From positions 1-10,509 of the forward strand of contig CBDVBD010000119.1 in the NCBI GenBank assembly GCA_965372135.1: DNA of 10,509 nucleotides, given 5' to 3'. Below are positions 1-6,523 of the stretch, piece after piece. This stretch comes from CBDVBD01 sp965372135. Its GTDB lineage: Bacteria; Electryoneota; RPQS01; CBDVBD01. A program made the translations under genes and the position numbers. Below the pieces are notes generated by a model. The model saw only the letters and a program-made list of their open reading frames with translations, did no database searches and had not been told where the DNA came from. Each line of letters begins with the position of its first letter. Position 1 is the first letter of the stretch.

Positions 1-1
1 A

Positions 2-919
2 GCAGGAGTTGCCAAAGCGGTTGACGGGTTGGATTTCGATGTTTATGAAGAAGAAATCCTGGGAATCGTGGGTGAGTCCGGTTCGGGAAAATCGGTGACG
101 GCATTGTCGATTACGCGGCTTATTCCCAATCCTCCGGGACGAATTGTTGCTGGGGAAATCTACTTTAAGGGTCGGGATTTAATGGATTTGACCTATGACG
201 AAATGCGCAATATCCGTGGTAAAGAGATCTCGATGATTTTCCAGGAGCCGATGACGTCATTGAATCCGGTGTTTACGGTGGGGATGCAGTTACGTGAAGT
301 GATTTTAAAGCACGAAGATGTCACCAAGGGTGAAGCGCATGAACGGTCGATCAAGATGCTGGAATTGGTTGGGATTCCCGATGCCAGGAAACGGATGAAG
401 GATTATCCGCACCAGTTTTCCGGTGGGATGCGTCAACGGGCGATGATTGCCATGTCGCTGTCGTTGAATCCATCACTGTTGATAGCGGATGAACCCACTA
501 CGGCGCTGGATGTGACGATTCAGGCTCAGATTATCGAACTGATGCTCGAGATGAAGAAAAAGCACAGTGGTGCGTCGATCATTTTAATCACCCATGATTT
601 GGCTGTGGTGGCGGAAACCTGCCAGCGGGTGATCGTGATGTACGGTGGTAAGATACAGGAAGTAGCGGATGCCTTACCGCTCTACGAAGACCCGAAACAT
701 CCCTATACTCAGGGATTGATGGGCTCGATTCCTAATCCGGATCATGAAGTTAAAGGGCGGTTACAGGCGATTCGTGGGATGGTTCCAAGCATACTCGAGT
801 TGCCGAAGGGTTGTAAATTCTGTACCCGTTGTGATAAAGTTATGGCGATTTGCAAGGACAAAGAACCGGAACTTCGAGAAATCGAAACCGGGCGATTGGT
901 GCGTTGCCATCTCTATTAA
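2..919 (+). CDS. dppD: Dipeptide/oligopeptide ABC importer ATP-binding subunit, DppD/OppD-like (5' partial)
   Basis: This is one of the two cytoplasmic ATPases that drive peptide uptake through a DppBC/OppBC-type permease. The frame is open to the left edge, so the N-terminus (probably about 25 residues) is missing. A TTG at 29 is in frame, but sequence before it (AVDGLDF) is already typical of the family, so it is not the real start. Counting from the first full codon (305 residues), the motifs in order are: Walker A GESGSGKS 24-31, Q-loop Gln 81 (FQEPMTSLNP), signature SGGMRQR 140-146, Walker B LLIADEP 159-165, D-loop TALD and H-loop His 198. The C-terminal oligopeptide/dipeptide extension ends in a Cys cluster (Cys 271, 274, 277, 284, 302). 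In solved Dpp/Opp structures four Cys at these places hold a [4Fe-4S] cluster. Cys 274 is extra to the usual pattern. The next gene encodes its partner ATPase 44 nt downstream. Substrate specificity cannot be told from the ATPase; DppD and OppD are not separable here. Confidence 0.95.
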   Translation, partial: AGVAKAVDGLDFDVYEEEILGIVGESGSGKSVTALSITRLIPNPPGRIVAGEIYFKGRDLMDLTYDEMRNIRGKEISMIFQEPMTSLNPVFTVGMQLREVILKHEDVTKGEAHERSIKMLELVGIPDARKRMKDYPHQFSGGMRQRAMIAMSLSLNPSLLIADEPTTALDVTIQAQIIELMLEMKKKHSGASIILITHDLAVVAETCQRVIVMYGGKIQEVADALPLYEDPKHPYTQGLMGSIPNPDHEVKGRLQAIRGMVPSILELPKGCKFCTRCDKVMAICKDKEPELREIETGRLVRCHLY

Positions 920-963
920 AAATAGATATTTACTGAAACAGGGTCAACTTACGAAGATTAGAT

Positions 964-1971
964 ATGGCTGAAATTGACAAATTGGTGGATGTCAAAGACC
1001 TCAAGGTAAGATTTCCTATTCACGGGGGAATCATGCTGCGAAAGGTGGCTGAGGTCAAAGCAATTGACGGAGTTACTTTTTCAATCGATAAGGGCGAAAC
1101 GCTTGGGTTGGTGGGGGAATCCGGGTGCGGGAAAACTACAGTGGGACGGGCGATTATTAATGTGCTTCGTGCGATTAATCCGGACACCGAAATCGAGGGG
1201 GAAATCTGGTTTCGTGTGAACGGCGAGATGAAAGAAATTGCTCACCTTAAGAAAAAGGCAATGCGCCCGTATCGCCCCCATGTGCAGATGATTTTCCAGG
1301 ATCCCTATTCCTCATTGAATCCCAGGATGACGATTGGGCAAATTGTGGAAGAGCCGTTGAAGCTGCATACCAAAGGGGGTAAATCAGAACGGAATGAAAA
1401 AGTAGCATGGTTGCTTGAGACGGTGGGGATGTCTGGGGAACAGTCACAGCGTTATCCGCACGAGTTTTCCGGTGGTCAGCGCCAGAGGATCGGGATTGCA
1501 CGTGCTTTAGCTACCAATCCATCGTTGATTATTGCAGACGAGCCGGTATCGGCGTTGGATGTTTCTATCCGTGCCCAGGTTATCAATCTGATGCAGGATC
1601 TGCAAAATGAATTCGGGCTCACCTATTTGTTCATTGCCCATGATCTTTCAGTGGTCGAACACATCAGCGACCGGATTGCGGTGATGTATTTGGGGAATAT
1701 TGTTGAGATTGGAAAAAGCCGGCAGGTGTATCATGATCCCAAGCATCCTTACAGCAAAGCGCTATTATCGGCGGTACCGTTGCCTGATCCGCATCGTGCC
1801 GGGAAAGTGCAGCGGGTGATTCTAAAAGGGGATGTGCCCACCCCGATCGCGAAACCTTCCGGGTGTGGGTTCCGTACCCGTTGCCCAATTGCGAAACCGG
1901 AATGCGCAGAGCAAATTCCACCATTACAAGATAAAGGCGACGGGCATTTGGTGGCGTGCCCTTATGTGTAA
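964..1971 (+). CDS. dppF: Dipeptide/oligopeptide ABC importer ATP-binding subunit, DppF/OppF-like
   Basis: This is the second ATPase of the peptide importer, expected to form a heterodimer with the DppD-like protein just upstream. It is 335 residues, normal for the family. The motifs are all intact: Walker A GESGCGKT 51-58, Q-loop Gln 112 in FQDPYSSLNP, signature FSGGQRQR 168-175, Walker B LIIADEP 188-194, D-loop SALD 196-199 and H-loop His 226 in IAHDLSVV. The C-terminal extension begins near HPYSKALLSAVP (261-272) and carries the Cys set 301, 307, 314 and 332, the standard four-Cys pattern associated with an Fe-S cluster in Dpp/Opp ATPases. An insert of about 15 residues between Walker A and the Q-loop (around 78-95) resembles the DppF/OppF side of the family. 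The ATG at 964 gives the usual N-terminus but has no clear Shine-Dalgarno site; the 44-nt gap suggests co-transcription with the upstream gene. The call as DppF rather than OppF rests on general resemblance. Confidence 0.95.
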   Translation: MAEIDKLVDVKDLKVRFPIHGGIMLRKVAEVKAIDGVTFSIDKGETLGLVGESGCGKTTVGRAIINVLRAINPDTEIEGEIWFRVNGEMKEIAHLKKKAMRPYRPHVQMIFQDPYSSLNPRMTIGQIVEEPLKLHTKGGKSERNEKVAWLLETVGMSGEQSQRYPHEFSGGQRQRIGIARALATNPSLIIADEPVSALDVSIRAQVINLMQDLQNEFGLTYLFIAHDLSVVEHISDRIAVMYLGNIVEIGKSRQVYHDPKHPYSKALLSAVPLPDPHRAGKVQRVILKGDVPTPIAKPSGCGFRTRCPIAKPECAEQIPPLQDKGDGHLVACPYV

Positions 1972-2024
1972 TGATAAAGTCCGCCATGAATGTAAGAAAT
2001 GAATTTGCTGAACTGATAATTCAA

Positions 2025-2031
2025 AAGGAGG
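2025..2031 (+). promoter_or_regulatory. Strong Shine-Dalgarno site of the VOC-protein gene
   Basis: AAGGAGG lies 4 nt before the ATG at 2036. It is the closest match to the anti-Shine-Dalgarno consensus in the window and fixes this start. Most other genes here have weaker sites, so the VOC protein may be translated more strongly than its neighbours. Confidence 0.85.
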
Positions 2032-2035
2032 AAAA

Positions 2036-2386
2036 ATGAACGATTTATGTCACGTCGAAATTCCCAGTAAGGACCTTGACAAAGCCAAGGTATTCTATGA
2101 AGGTGTGTTTGGGTGGAAAATCTATCAACCTGAAGGGTTTGAAGGTTATATGTTATATGAGACGGAAGAGGGGATAGGTGGTGGATTCAGTACCACCTTA
2201 GAGATCAACAGCCAGGCGGGCATACTGGTGCATATTTTGGTGGAGGATATTCCGGAGACATTGGGAGCGATCGAGGATCACGGGGGAACCATTGTAAAGC
2301 CAAAGACAGAGATTCCGGAGGTAGGTTTCTGGGCGCAGTTTACCGATGCCGAGGGGAATCAGATGGCATTATTCTCCAAGAAATAA
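2036..2386 (+). CDS. VOC-fold (glyoxalase/bleomycin-resistance-type) protein
   Basis: A 116-residue single-domain protein of the vicinal oxygen chelate superfamily, close in length and pattern to the group annotated as 'predicted enzyme related to lactoylglutathione lyase'. It shows two beta-alpha-beta-beta-beta modules. The first begins CHVEIPSKDLDKAKVFYEGVF (residues 5-25), with His 7 at the usual first metal position. The second begins ILVHILVEDIPETLGAIE (63-80), with His 66 at the equivalent place, and ends with FTDAEGNQMALFSKK (102-116), the DPEGN-like strand. The last ligand, usually Glu or Gln after this strand, appears to be Ser 114, so metal binding and catalysis are uncertain. The true substrate is unknown; the family includes lyases, dioxygenases and resistance proteins. 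It sits alone between the peptide-importer genes (64-nt gap, no clear promoter seen) and a terminator, and its strong Shine-Dalgarno site sets it apart from the neighbours. Confidence 0.85.
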   Translation: MNDLCHVEIPSKDLDKAKVFYEGVFGWKIYQPEGFEGYMLYETEEGIGGGFSTTLEINSQAGILVHILVEDIPETLGAIEDHGGTIVKPKTEIPEVGFWAQFTDAEGNQMALFSKK

Positions 2387-2437
2387 ACTCGTGATTTATT
2401 AACGTTTTGTGGCAAATCAGATTGTAATTAACATAGC

Positions 2438-2469
2438 AAACCTGGCATCTCAAGAAGCCAGGTTTTTCG
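2438..2469 (+). terminator. Rho-independent terminator after the VOC gene
   Basis: A perfect 9-bp stem, AAACCTGGC (2438-2446) with GCCAGGTTT (2457-2465), encloses a 10-nt loop and runs into a T-rich tail (TTTTT at 2463-2467, then CGTTT). It lies 51 nt after the VOC stop codon and only 10 nt from the 3' end of the convergent tRNA-Leu. On the minus strand the stem itself ends in TTT but is followed by GCTATG, so it is a weaker terminator in that direction, though it may serve both transcripts. Confidence 0.85.
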
Positions 2470-2474
2470 TTTAC

Positions 2475-2561
2475 TGGTGCCGGAGGCGGGATTTGAACCC
2501 GCACACCCCGAGGGGCGCCGGTCCCTGAAACCGGTGCGTCTGCCAATTCCACCACTCCGGC
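2475..2561 (-). tRNA. tRNA-Leu, anticodon CAG
   Basis: Read on the minus strand this is an 87-nt class II tRNA that includes an encoded CCA end (2475-2477). The acceptor stem GCCGGAG (5' end at 2561) pairs perfectly with CTCCGGC next to the discriminator A. The anticodon stem CCGGT/ACCGG encloses the loop TTCAGGG, giving anticodon CAG (2525-2527 on the + strand reads CTG), which decodes CUG. A long variable arm with a CCCC/GGGG-type stem, as expected for tRNA-Leu, is followed by the T-arm GCGGG-TTCAAAT-CCCGC. It is the only minus-strand gene in the window, placed convergent to the VOC gene and divergent from smpB. An 83-codon frame across it is the familiar false ORF produced by tRNA-Leu genes. 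Confidence 0.97.
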
Positions 2562-2582
2562 AGCAATAATAATGCGATTGGT

Positions 2583-2611
2583 AATATACAAATAATCGGG
2601 CGTTGTGTCAA
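2583..2611 (-). promoter_or_regulatory. Sigma-70 promoter of tRNA-Leu
   Basis: On the minus strand, TTGACA (2611-2606) is followed after exactly 17 nt by TATATT (2588-2583). The -35 box is a perfect consensus and the -10 matches 5 of 6. Transcription would start near 2576, giving a leader of about 15 nt before the mature tRNA 5' end at 2561. This fits a strong stable-RNA promoter. Confidence 0.85.
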
Positions 2612-2747
2612 CTATAATCTTTCTGAATTCAGGAGATCTATATCAGACCAGCAATAATGTTTTAGTTAGGATACAGATTTAGTGATGGTATCTTTTTGGC
2701 AATTTGGCTTGATTTTTCATGAATTTGTTTGTACTTTTATAGATTAG
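2612..2747 (+). other. AT-rich intergenic region ahead of smpB
   Basis: This gap between the tRNA-Leu promoter and smpB holds no open frame, no tmRNA (ssrA) and no evident riboswitch. It should contain the promoter for the long smpB-to-ecfA2 run. The best candidates I see are weak: TTGGCA at 2696-2701 (5 of 6 for a -35 box) with only ATGAAT 17 nt on, and TTGATT at 2709-2714 followed after 17 nt by TACTTT at 2732-2737. TATAAT at 2613-2618 is a perfect -10 hexamer but has no -35 at a usable distance. I do not assign a promoter with confidence. Confidence 0.4.
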
Positions 2748-2754
2748 ATGAACC

Positions 2755-2760
2755 AGGAAG
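2755..2760 (+). promoter_or_regulatory. Shine-Dalgarno site deciding the smpB start
   Basis: AGGAAG lies 8 nt before the ATG at 2769. The earlier in-frame ATG at 2748 has no Shine-Dalgarno match before it, which favours 2769. Confidence 0.6.
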
Positions 2761-2768
2761 AAGCACGC

Positions 2769-3221
2769 ATGAAAGTTGTGGCTCGGAATCGCAAAGCGTT
2801 TCACGATTATCACATTTTGCAGAAGTTTGAAGCCGGGTTGGTGTTGGAAGGACCGGAAGTGAAATCGTTGCGGGCGGGTCAGGTGAGTTTAAAGGAAAGC
2901 TACGCCACGGTGAAAGGCGGTGAGTTGTTCCTGGTGAATCTGTATATCACTCCGTACGATAAAGCTACGATACTCCCACCGGATCCCCGGCGGGAACGGA
3001 AACTTCTGTTAACGCGCCGGGAATTGAAGAGGATAATCGTCAGGGTAGAGGAGCGGGGGATGGCTTTAGTGCCGTTGTCGTTGTATTTCAAGAACCAGTG
3101 GGCGAAGGTGGAGCTGGCATTGGCAAAGGGGAAAAGGCAATATGATAAACGGGTGGACAAAGAAAAACGGATGGCGAAGCGGGAAATGGAACGGGAATTC
3201 AAAGAAAAGCTTCGCGGATAA
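2769..3221 (+). CDS. smpB: SsrA-binding protein SmpB
   Basis: SmpB binds the tRNA-like domain of tmRNA and brings it to stalled ribosomes for trans-translation. The start at 2769 gives 150 residues beginning MKVVARNRKAFHDY, the usual N-terminus. An in-frame ATG at 2748 would add seven residues not typical of the family. Family landmarks are the OB-barrel segments GPEVKSLRAG (28-37), NLYITPYDKAT (57-67), the DPRRERKLLL loop and helix (72-81), and GKRQYDKR (121-128). A strongly basic C-terminal tail (129-150) follows; in the family this becomes helical in the mRNA channel of the stalled ribosome. The tmRNA gene is often near smpB but is not in this window. It is probably the first gene of the long + strand run, with tyrS 33 nt downstream. 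Confidence 0.97.
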   Translation: MKVVARNRKAFHDYHILQKFEAGLVLEGPEVKSLRAGQVSLKESYATVKGGELFLVNLYITPYDKATILPPDPRRERKLLLTRRELKRIIVRVEERGMALVPLSLYFKNQWAKVELALAKGKRQYDKRVDKEKRMAKREMEREFKEKLRG

Positions 3222-3245
3222 TCAGTTGATTGTTATAAGAATAAT

Positions 3246-3250
3246 GAGGA
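3246..3250 (+). promoter_or_regulatory. Shine-Dalgarno site deciding the tyrS start
   Basis: GAGGA lies 4 nt before the TTG at 3255 and 16 nt before the in-frame ATG at 3267. The spacing is short for the TTG but too long for the ATG, so it favours the TTG start. Confidence 0.5.
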
Positions 3251-3254
3251 TGGT

Positions 3255-4484
3255 TTGGCGAAAAAAATGACATTTCCAGCGGTCAATGAACAGATGGATT
3301 GGATTCTCAGGGGGATGGAAGAAGTGATTTCGGAAGACGAGCTGTCAGCGAAAGTCGAGAAATCATTCAAGCTGGGAAAACCGCTGGTGGTAAAGCAAGG
3401 GTTCGATCCAACAGCACCGGATCTGCATTTAGGACATGTGGTATCGCTTCGGAAATTGAAGCAATTTCAGGATTTAGGACACACCGTAGTATTCCTGATC
3501 GGCGATTTCACCGGAATGGTGGGTGATCCGTCTGATCGCAGCGCCACCAGGAAGCGTTTAACCCGGGAGGAAGTGGAAGCCAACGCTGAAACCTATAAAC
3601 AGCAGGTGTTCAAGATATTAGATCCTGATAAGACCCAAATCCGGTTCAACAGCGAGTGGCTGGGGGCGTTGGATGTGTACCAGTTTCTGGATTTGGCAGC
3701 AACCTATACCGTGGCTCGCATGTTGGAACGGGATGATTTCTGCAACCGGTATAAAAACGAGAAGCCGATTACCATTTTGGAATTTTTGTATCCACTGATG
3801 CAGGGGTACGATTCGGTGGCGTTGGAAGCGGATATCGAAATGGGAGGAACTGACCAGAAATTTAATCTACTATTGGGTAGGAAGATTCAGGAGGAGTACG
3901 GTCAGGAACGGCAGGTAGTGTGTATGATGCCGCTGCTGGTGGGCACTGACGGGGTGGAGAAGATGTCCAAATCGTTGGGGAATCATATTGGGATTTTCGA
4001 TCCGCCCAACGAGATGTTCGGAAAAACCATGTCGATTGCTGATGAATTGATAATGCCGTATTTCCGGTTGTGCTCCGAAATCCCCAACTGGGAGTTGGCA
4101 AAAGTCGAACAGGAATTGACGGATGGTGCGAATCCCCGGGATGTGAAGTGCCGGTTAGCGAAGGAAATAGTGAAGCTGTATCATTCGGAAGCCGATGCGA
4201 ATGAGGCTGAAAAGGAATTCGAGCGGATATTTCGCTCCCATGAGGCACCATGCGATATGCCAGAATATCATCCAGTGGAATGGGGGAACAAGATTTGGTT
4301 ACCAAAGTTGATGGTAGCTGCGGGTTTGACATCATCCAACGGGGAAGGACGGCGGTTGATTACTCAGGATGCGGTTCGTATCGATGGAAATAAGATCACT
4401 GATCCTCATGCGGAGATTCAATTGGATCAGACATTTGTGTTACAGGCGGGGAAGCGGAGGTTTGTAAAGATTTGCCAGAAGTAG
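3255..4484 (+). CDS. tyrS: Tyrosyl-tRNA synthetase
   Basis: This class I synthetase charges tRNA-Tyr with tyrosine in the cytoplasm. The protein is 409 residues from a TTG start, or 405 from the ATG at 3267; the Shine-Dalgarno position favours TTG. The Rossmann catalytic domain shows GFDPTAPDLHLGH (49-61), whose HLGH at 58-61 is the HIGH signature. The tyrosine-pocket pattern YPLMQGYD (179-186) places Tyr 179, Gln 183 and Asp 186 where tyrosine-binding residues lie in characterised enzymes. KMSKS is at 236-240. The C-terminal S4-like RNA-binding domain runs from about 347 (IWLPKLMVAAGL) to the end and includes EGRRLITQDAVRIDG (364-378). The sequence resembles the second bacterial type, sometimes named TyrZ, more than E. 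coli TyrS; this judgement is from memory. The end overlaps the next gene by 13 nt, suggesting translational coupling. No T-box or leader peptide is visible upstream. Confidence 0.97.
   Translation: MAKKMTFPAVNEQMDWILRGMEEVISEDELSAKVEKSFKLGKPLVVKQGFDPTAPDLHLGHVVSLRKLKQFQDLGHTVVFLIGDFTGMVGDPSDRSATRKRLTREEVEANAETYKQQVFKILDPDKTQIRFNSEWLGALDVYQFLDLAATYTVARMLERDDFCNRYKNEKPITILEFLYPLMQGYDSVALEADIEMGGTDQKFNLLLGRKIQEEYGQERQVVCMMPLLVGTDGVEKMSKSLGNHIGIFDPPNEMFGKTMSIADELIMPYFRLCSEIPNWELAKVEQELTDGANPRDVKCRLAKEIVKLYHSEADANEAEKEFERIFRSHEAPCDMPEYHPVEWGNKIWLPKLMVAAGLTSSNGEGRRLITQDAVRIDGNKITDPHAEIQLDQTFVLQAGKRRFVKICQK
4456..4460 (+). promoter_or_regulatory. Shine-Dalgarno site for the polyprenyl synthase, inside tyrS
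   Basis: GGAGG within the last codons of tyrS lies 11 nt before the TTG at 4472. It is the only good ribosome-binding match near the start of this frame and supports a start inside the tyrS end. Confidence 0.5.
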
Positions 4485-5464
4485 CATCCTCATCAAAATT
4501 AGAATCATTTCAAAAAGCGCTGGCAAAGGAGCTGGACCAGTTCAACCAGGAGTACCGAGACACACTGCGGTCCGATGTGTTCCTGGTGGATCAGGTGGTC
4601 GGTTATTTAGTGCGTAGCAAAGGCAAGCGTATTCGTCCGCTGTTGACGTTTATGGCGGCAAAGTTGTTTGGAGAAGTGACGCCACAGTGCATCAAAGCGG
4701 CGATTGTGGTGGAGTTGATGCACAGCGCCACGTTGGTGCATGATGATATTGTGGACGATGCGCCGGTGCGGCGGGGATTTCCTACCATTAACAACGTGTG
4801 GCGGAACAAGGTGTCGGTTTTGGTGGGAGATTATATGCTGGCGAAGTCGCTGACTGGGATGTTGGATTTACGTGATTTGGTGGTGTTCGATATTCTCTCC
4901 ACTACCGCAAAGCGGATGAGCAGAGGGGAATTATTGCAGATTGCTAAGGTGAGGAAGCTGGATATTACGGAAGACATCTATTTAGATATGATCGCCGATA
5001 AGACGGCGGCGTTGACCAGTGCCTGTTGTGAATTGGGGACGATTACAGTGAATCAAGAGGACGGACACCGGGATATTATGCGGAATTTTGGGGAGAAGCT
5101 GGGGATTGCGTTTCAGATTCGGGATGATGTGTTGGATTTTGTAGGGGTGGAACGGTTGTTCGGGAAGCAGGTTGGTAAAGACATGCGGGAGCAAAAGATC
5201 ACGTTGCCACTAATCCATGCATTTCAGAAAGCCGATAAATCTGAAGCCAAGGAGGTTCTGCGCAGGATTAAAAAAGGAGTCAACAAAAAGGGGATCCGGG
5301 AGGTGGTGGATTTTGTGAAGCACCACGGGGGGATAGAATATGCCGATAGATTGGCGCGACAATATGCCGATGAGGCATTACAATTATTGAGTAACTACCC
5401 TCCTTCGGGAGCTTTGGAACAGCTTACTGAATTTACCGAGTTTGTGGTTAGCCGTGACAAATAA
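4472..5464 (+). CDS. ispB: Trans-isoprenyl (polyprenyl) diphosphate synthase, long-chain type
   Basis: This head-to-tail synthase lengthens an allylic diphosphate with isopentenyl diphosphate. The product probably becomes the side chain of menaquinone or ubiquinone. It is 330 residues, close to octaprenyl/heptaprenyl synthases. The first Asp-rich motif DDIVD is at 91-95, followed by the conserved VRRG (99-102). The second Asp-rich motif DDVLD is at 218-222, preceded by the GIAFQIRD segment. GKRIRPLL (51-58) is the substrate-binding region near the N-terminus. Ala 86, five residues before the first Asp motif, is small; in this family a bulky residue there stops elongation, so a long product is inferred. 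Chain length cannot be set from sequence alone, and the symbol is by analogy. The gene starts at a TTG inside the last codons of tyrS (13-nt overlap). The ApbE gene begins 34 nt after its stop codon. Confidence 0.93.
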   Translation: MPEVASSSKLESFQKALAKELDQFNQEYRDTLRSDVFLVDQVVGYLVRSKGKRIRPLLTFMAAKLFGEVTPQCIKAAIVVELMHSATLVHDDIVDDAPVRRGFPTINNVWRNKVSVLVGDYMLAKSLTGMLDLRDLVVFDILSTTAKRMSRGELLQIAKVRKLDITEDIYLDMIADKTAALTSACCELGTITVNQEDGHRDIMRNFGEKLGIAFQIRDDVLDFVGVERLFGKQVGKDMREQKITLPLIHAFQKADKSEAKEVLRRIKKGVNKKGIREVVDFVKHHGGIEYADRLARQYADEALQLLSNYPPSGALEQLTEFTEFVVSRDK

Positions 5465-5486
5465 TAATCTACTTATAAACTACTTC

Positions 5487-5491
5487 GGAGG
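5487..5491 (+). promoter_or_regulatory. Shine-Dalgarno site of apbE
   Basis: GGAGG lies 7 nt before the ATG at 5499, an ideal spacing. It also excludes the out-of-frame ATG at 5495. Confidence 0.8.
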
Positions 5492-5498
5492 TTGATGT

Positions 5499-6521
5499 AT
5501 GATCCGCAATAGTGTTTCTGTTTTAATGTTAATCGGGTTGATAATCCTCACTGGATGCGCCAAAAAGGAACCGGTGGTGAGCACTCGGACTCTGATGGGG
5601 ACGGTAGTAACGATTACCGTATTTGATGAGGATAAGTCGGAAGAGAAGATTCAATCAGCGATCAATTATGCTCTAGGAGAGATAGAGCGCATTGAAAGTA
5701 GTATGTGGGGGGAGGGTGAAGATAGTGAAGTACACTGGATTAACTCACAGGCTGGGGAACGTTCCGCATCGTTGTCAGATGAAACGTTTTTGGTAATAAT
5801 GGAGGCGTTGAAATACTTCGACAAGACCCAAGAGGCGTTTGATATCCGTGTTGGTCCATTGGTGGATTTGTGGGGATTTGCCTCCGATCATCCTGCTGTC
5901 CCTGACGAGGAAGCTTTGGCTCAGGCGAAGTCACTATCGACCGAAGGAGGGATTTTTGTGGCTGGGCAATCAGTTATGTTGGGGAAAAAGGGAATGAAAT
6001 TGGATCTGTCTGGATTGGCGAAGGGGTATGCGGTCGAAAAGGCGGCGGAGGTGATTGCAGACCAAGGGATTCAATCGGCAATTATCGAAGCCGGCGGTGA
6101 TTTGAAAGTAGTGGGAACTCGGGACAAGAAAGGATCTAAATGGCACATTGGAATCAGACATCCCCGAAATCCGGACCAGTTTTGGGGTGTGATAGAAATC
6201 TTGTATGGGAGCGTAGCAACTTCAGGTGACTATGAGAATTTCTTTGAAAAAGATGGGAAGCGCTATCACCATATTTTGGACCCTAAAACTGGGTATCCTG
6301 CAGATAAATGTGTCAGCGTTTCGGTGTGGGGTGAACAAGCGATGCAGTGCGATGCGTTGGCGACAGCGCTTTTTGTCCTTGGACCGGAAGTTGGGATGGA
6401 AGTAGTGGAAGAATCGTTTCCTGAGATGCAGGTGATGTTCATCTATCAGGAAGGGGAAGAATTGAAGTCGGTGATGACACCGGGATTCGAGGAAATTTTC
6501 CGTCCAGAGGCAGGATCATAA
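5499..6521 (+). CDS. apbE: FAD:protein FMN transferase, ApbE-type lipoprotein
   Basis: ApbE proteins split FAD and attach the FMN part to a Thr or Ser of exported or membrane proteins such as the NqrB/NqrC and RnfG/RnfD subunits. The 340-residue protein starts with a lipoprotein signal: hydrophobic stretch 7-18, then lipobox LTGC with Cys 20 as the lipidation site, so it is expected to be membrane-anchored on the periplasmic side. Core motifs are MGTVVTITVF (33-42), KLDLSGLAKGYAVEKA (167-182), AGGDL (198-202), SGDYENFF (242-249), RYHHILDPKTGYP (255-267) and DALATALFVLG (285-295). In this last motif the Asp 285 and Thr 289 spacing matches the Mg-binding residues known in the family. No target protein with the flavinylation motif is in the window. 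It lies between an isoprenoid (quinone side chain) gene and LPS glycosyltransferases, with only 2 nt before the next gene. A role in respiratory complex maturation is an inference from family knowledge. Confidence 0.95.
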   Translation: MIRNSVSVLMLIGLIILTGCAKKEPVVSTRTLMGTVVTITVFDEDKSEEKIQSAINYALGEIERIESSMWGEGEDSEVHWINSQAGERSASLSDETFLVIMEALKYFDKTQEAFDIRVGPLVDLWGFASDHPAVPDEEALAQAKSLSTEGGIFVAGQSVMLGKKGMKLDLSGLAKGYAVEKAAEVIADQGIQSAIIEAGGDLKVVGTRDKKGSKWHIGIRHPRNPDQFWGVIEILYGSVATSGDYENFFEKDGKRYHHILDPKTGYPADKCVSVSVWGEQAMQCDALATALFVLGPEVGMEVVEESFPEMQVMFIYQEGEELKSVMTPGFEEIFRPEAGS

Positions 6522-6523
6522 TC

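Noticed and set aside
29..31. TTG as the start of the DppD-like gene
   Set aside because: The frame is open upstream to the window edge and the preceding residues (AVDG) match the family, so the gene is truncated rather than starting here.
1943..1962. GGGCA/TGCCC inverted repeat at the end of the DppF-like gene
   Set aside because: The 5-bp stem has a 10-nt loop, lies inside the coding region and has no proper T tract, so it is not a convincing terminator.
2340..2591. Minus-strand open frame of 83 codons over the tRNA
   Set aside because: Its translation (VVELADAPVSGTGAP...) is the known false ORF created by tRNA-Leu genes; the region folds as a tRNA with an encoded CCA end.
2562..2747. Search for tmRNA (ssrA) next to smpB
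   Set aside because: There is no tRNA-Ala-like ends pair, tag-peptide frame or long structured RNA in the gap; it is simply AT-rich intergenic DNA.
2748..2768. ATG at 2748 as smpB start
   Set aside because: It has no Shine-Dalgarno match and adds seven residues not typical of SmpB; the ATG at 2769 has AGGAAG 8 nt ahead and gives the usual N-terminus. It remains possible.
3862..4335. Minus-strand open frame (157 codons) opposite tyrS
   Set aside because: The composition is that of an antisense shadow, there are no family motifs, and the opposite strand encodes a complete TyrRS.
5400..5411. CTCC-TTCG-GGAG hairpin near the end of the polyprenyl synthase gene
   Set aside because: It has a stable tetraloop but only a 4-bp stem and no T tract, and lies within coding sequence; too weak to call a terminator.
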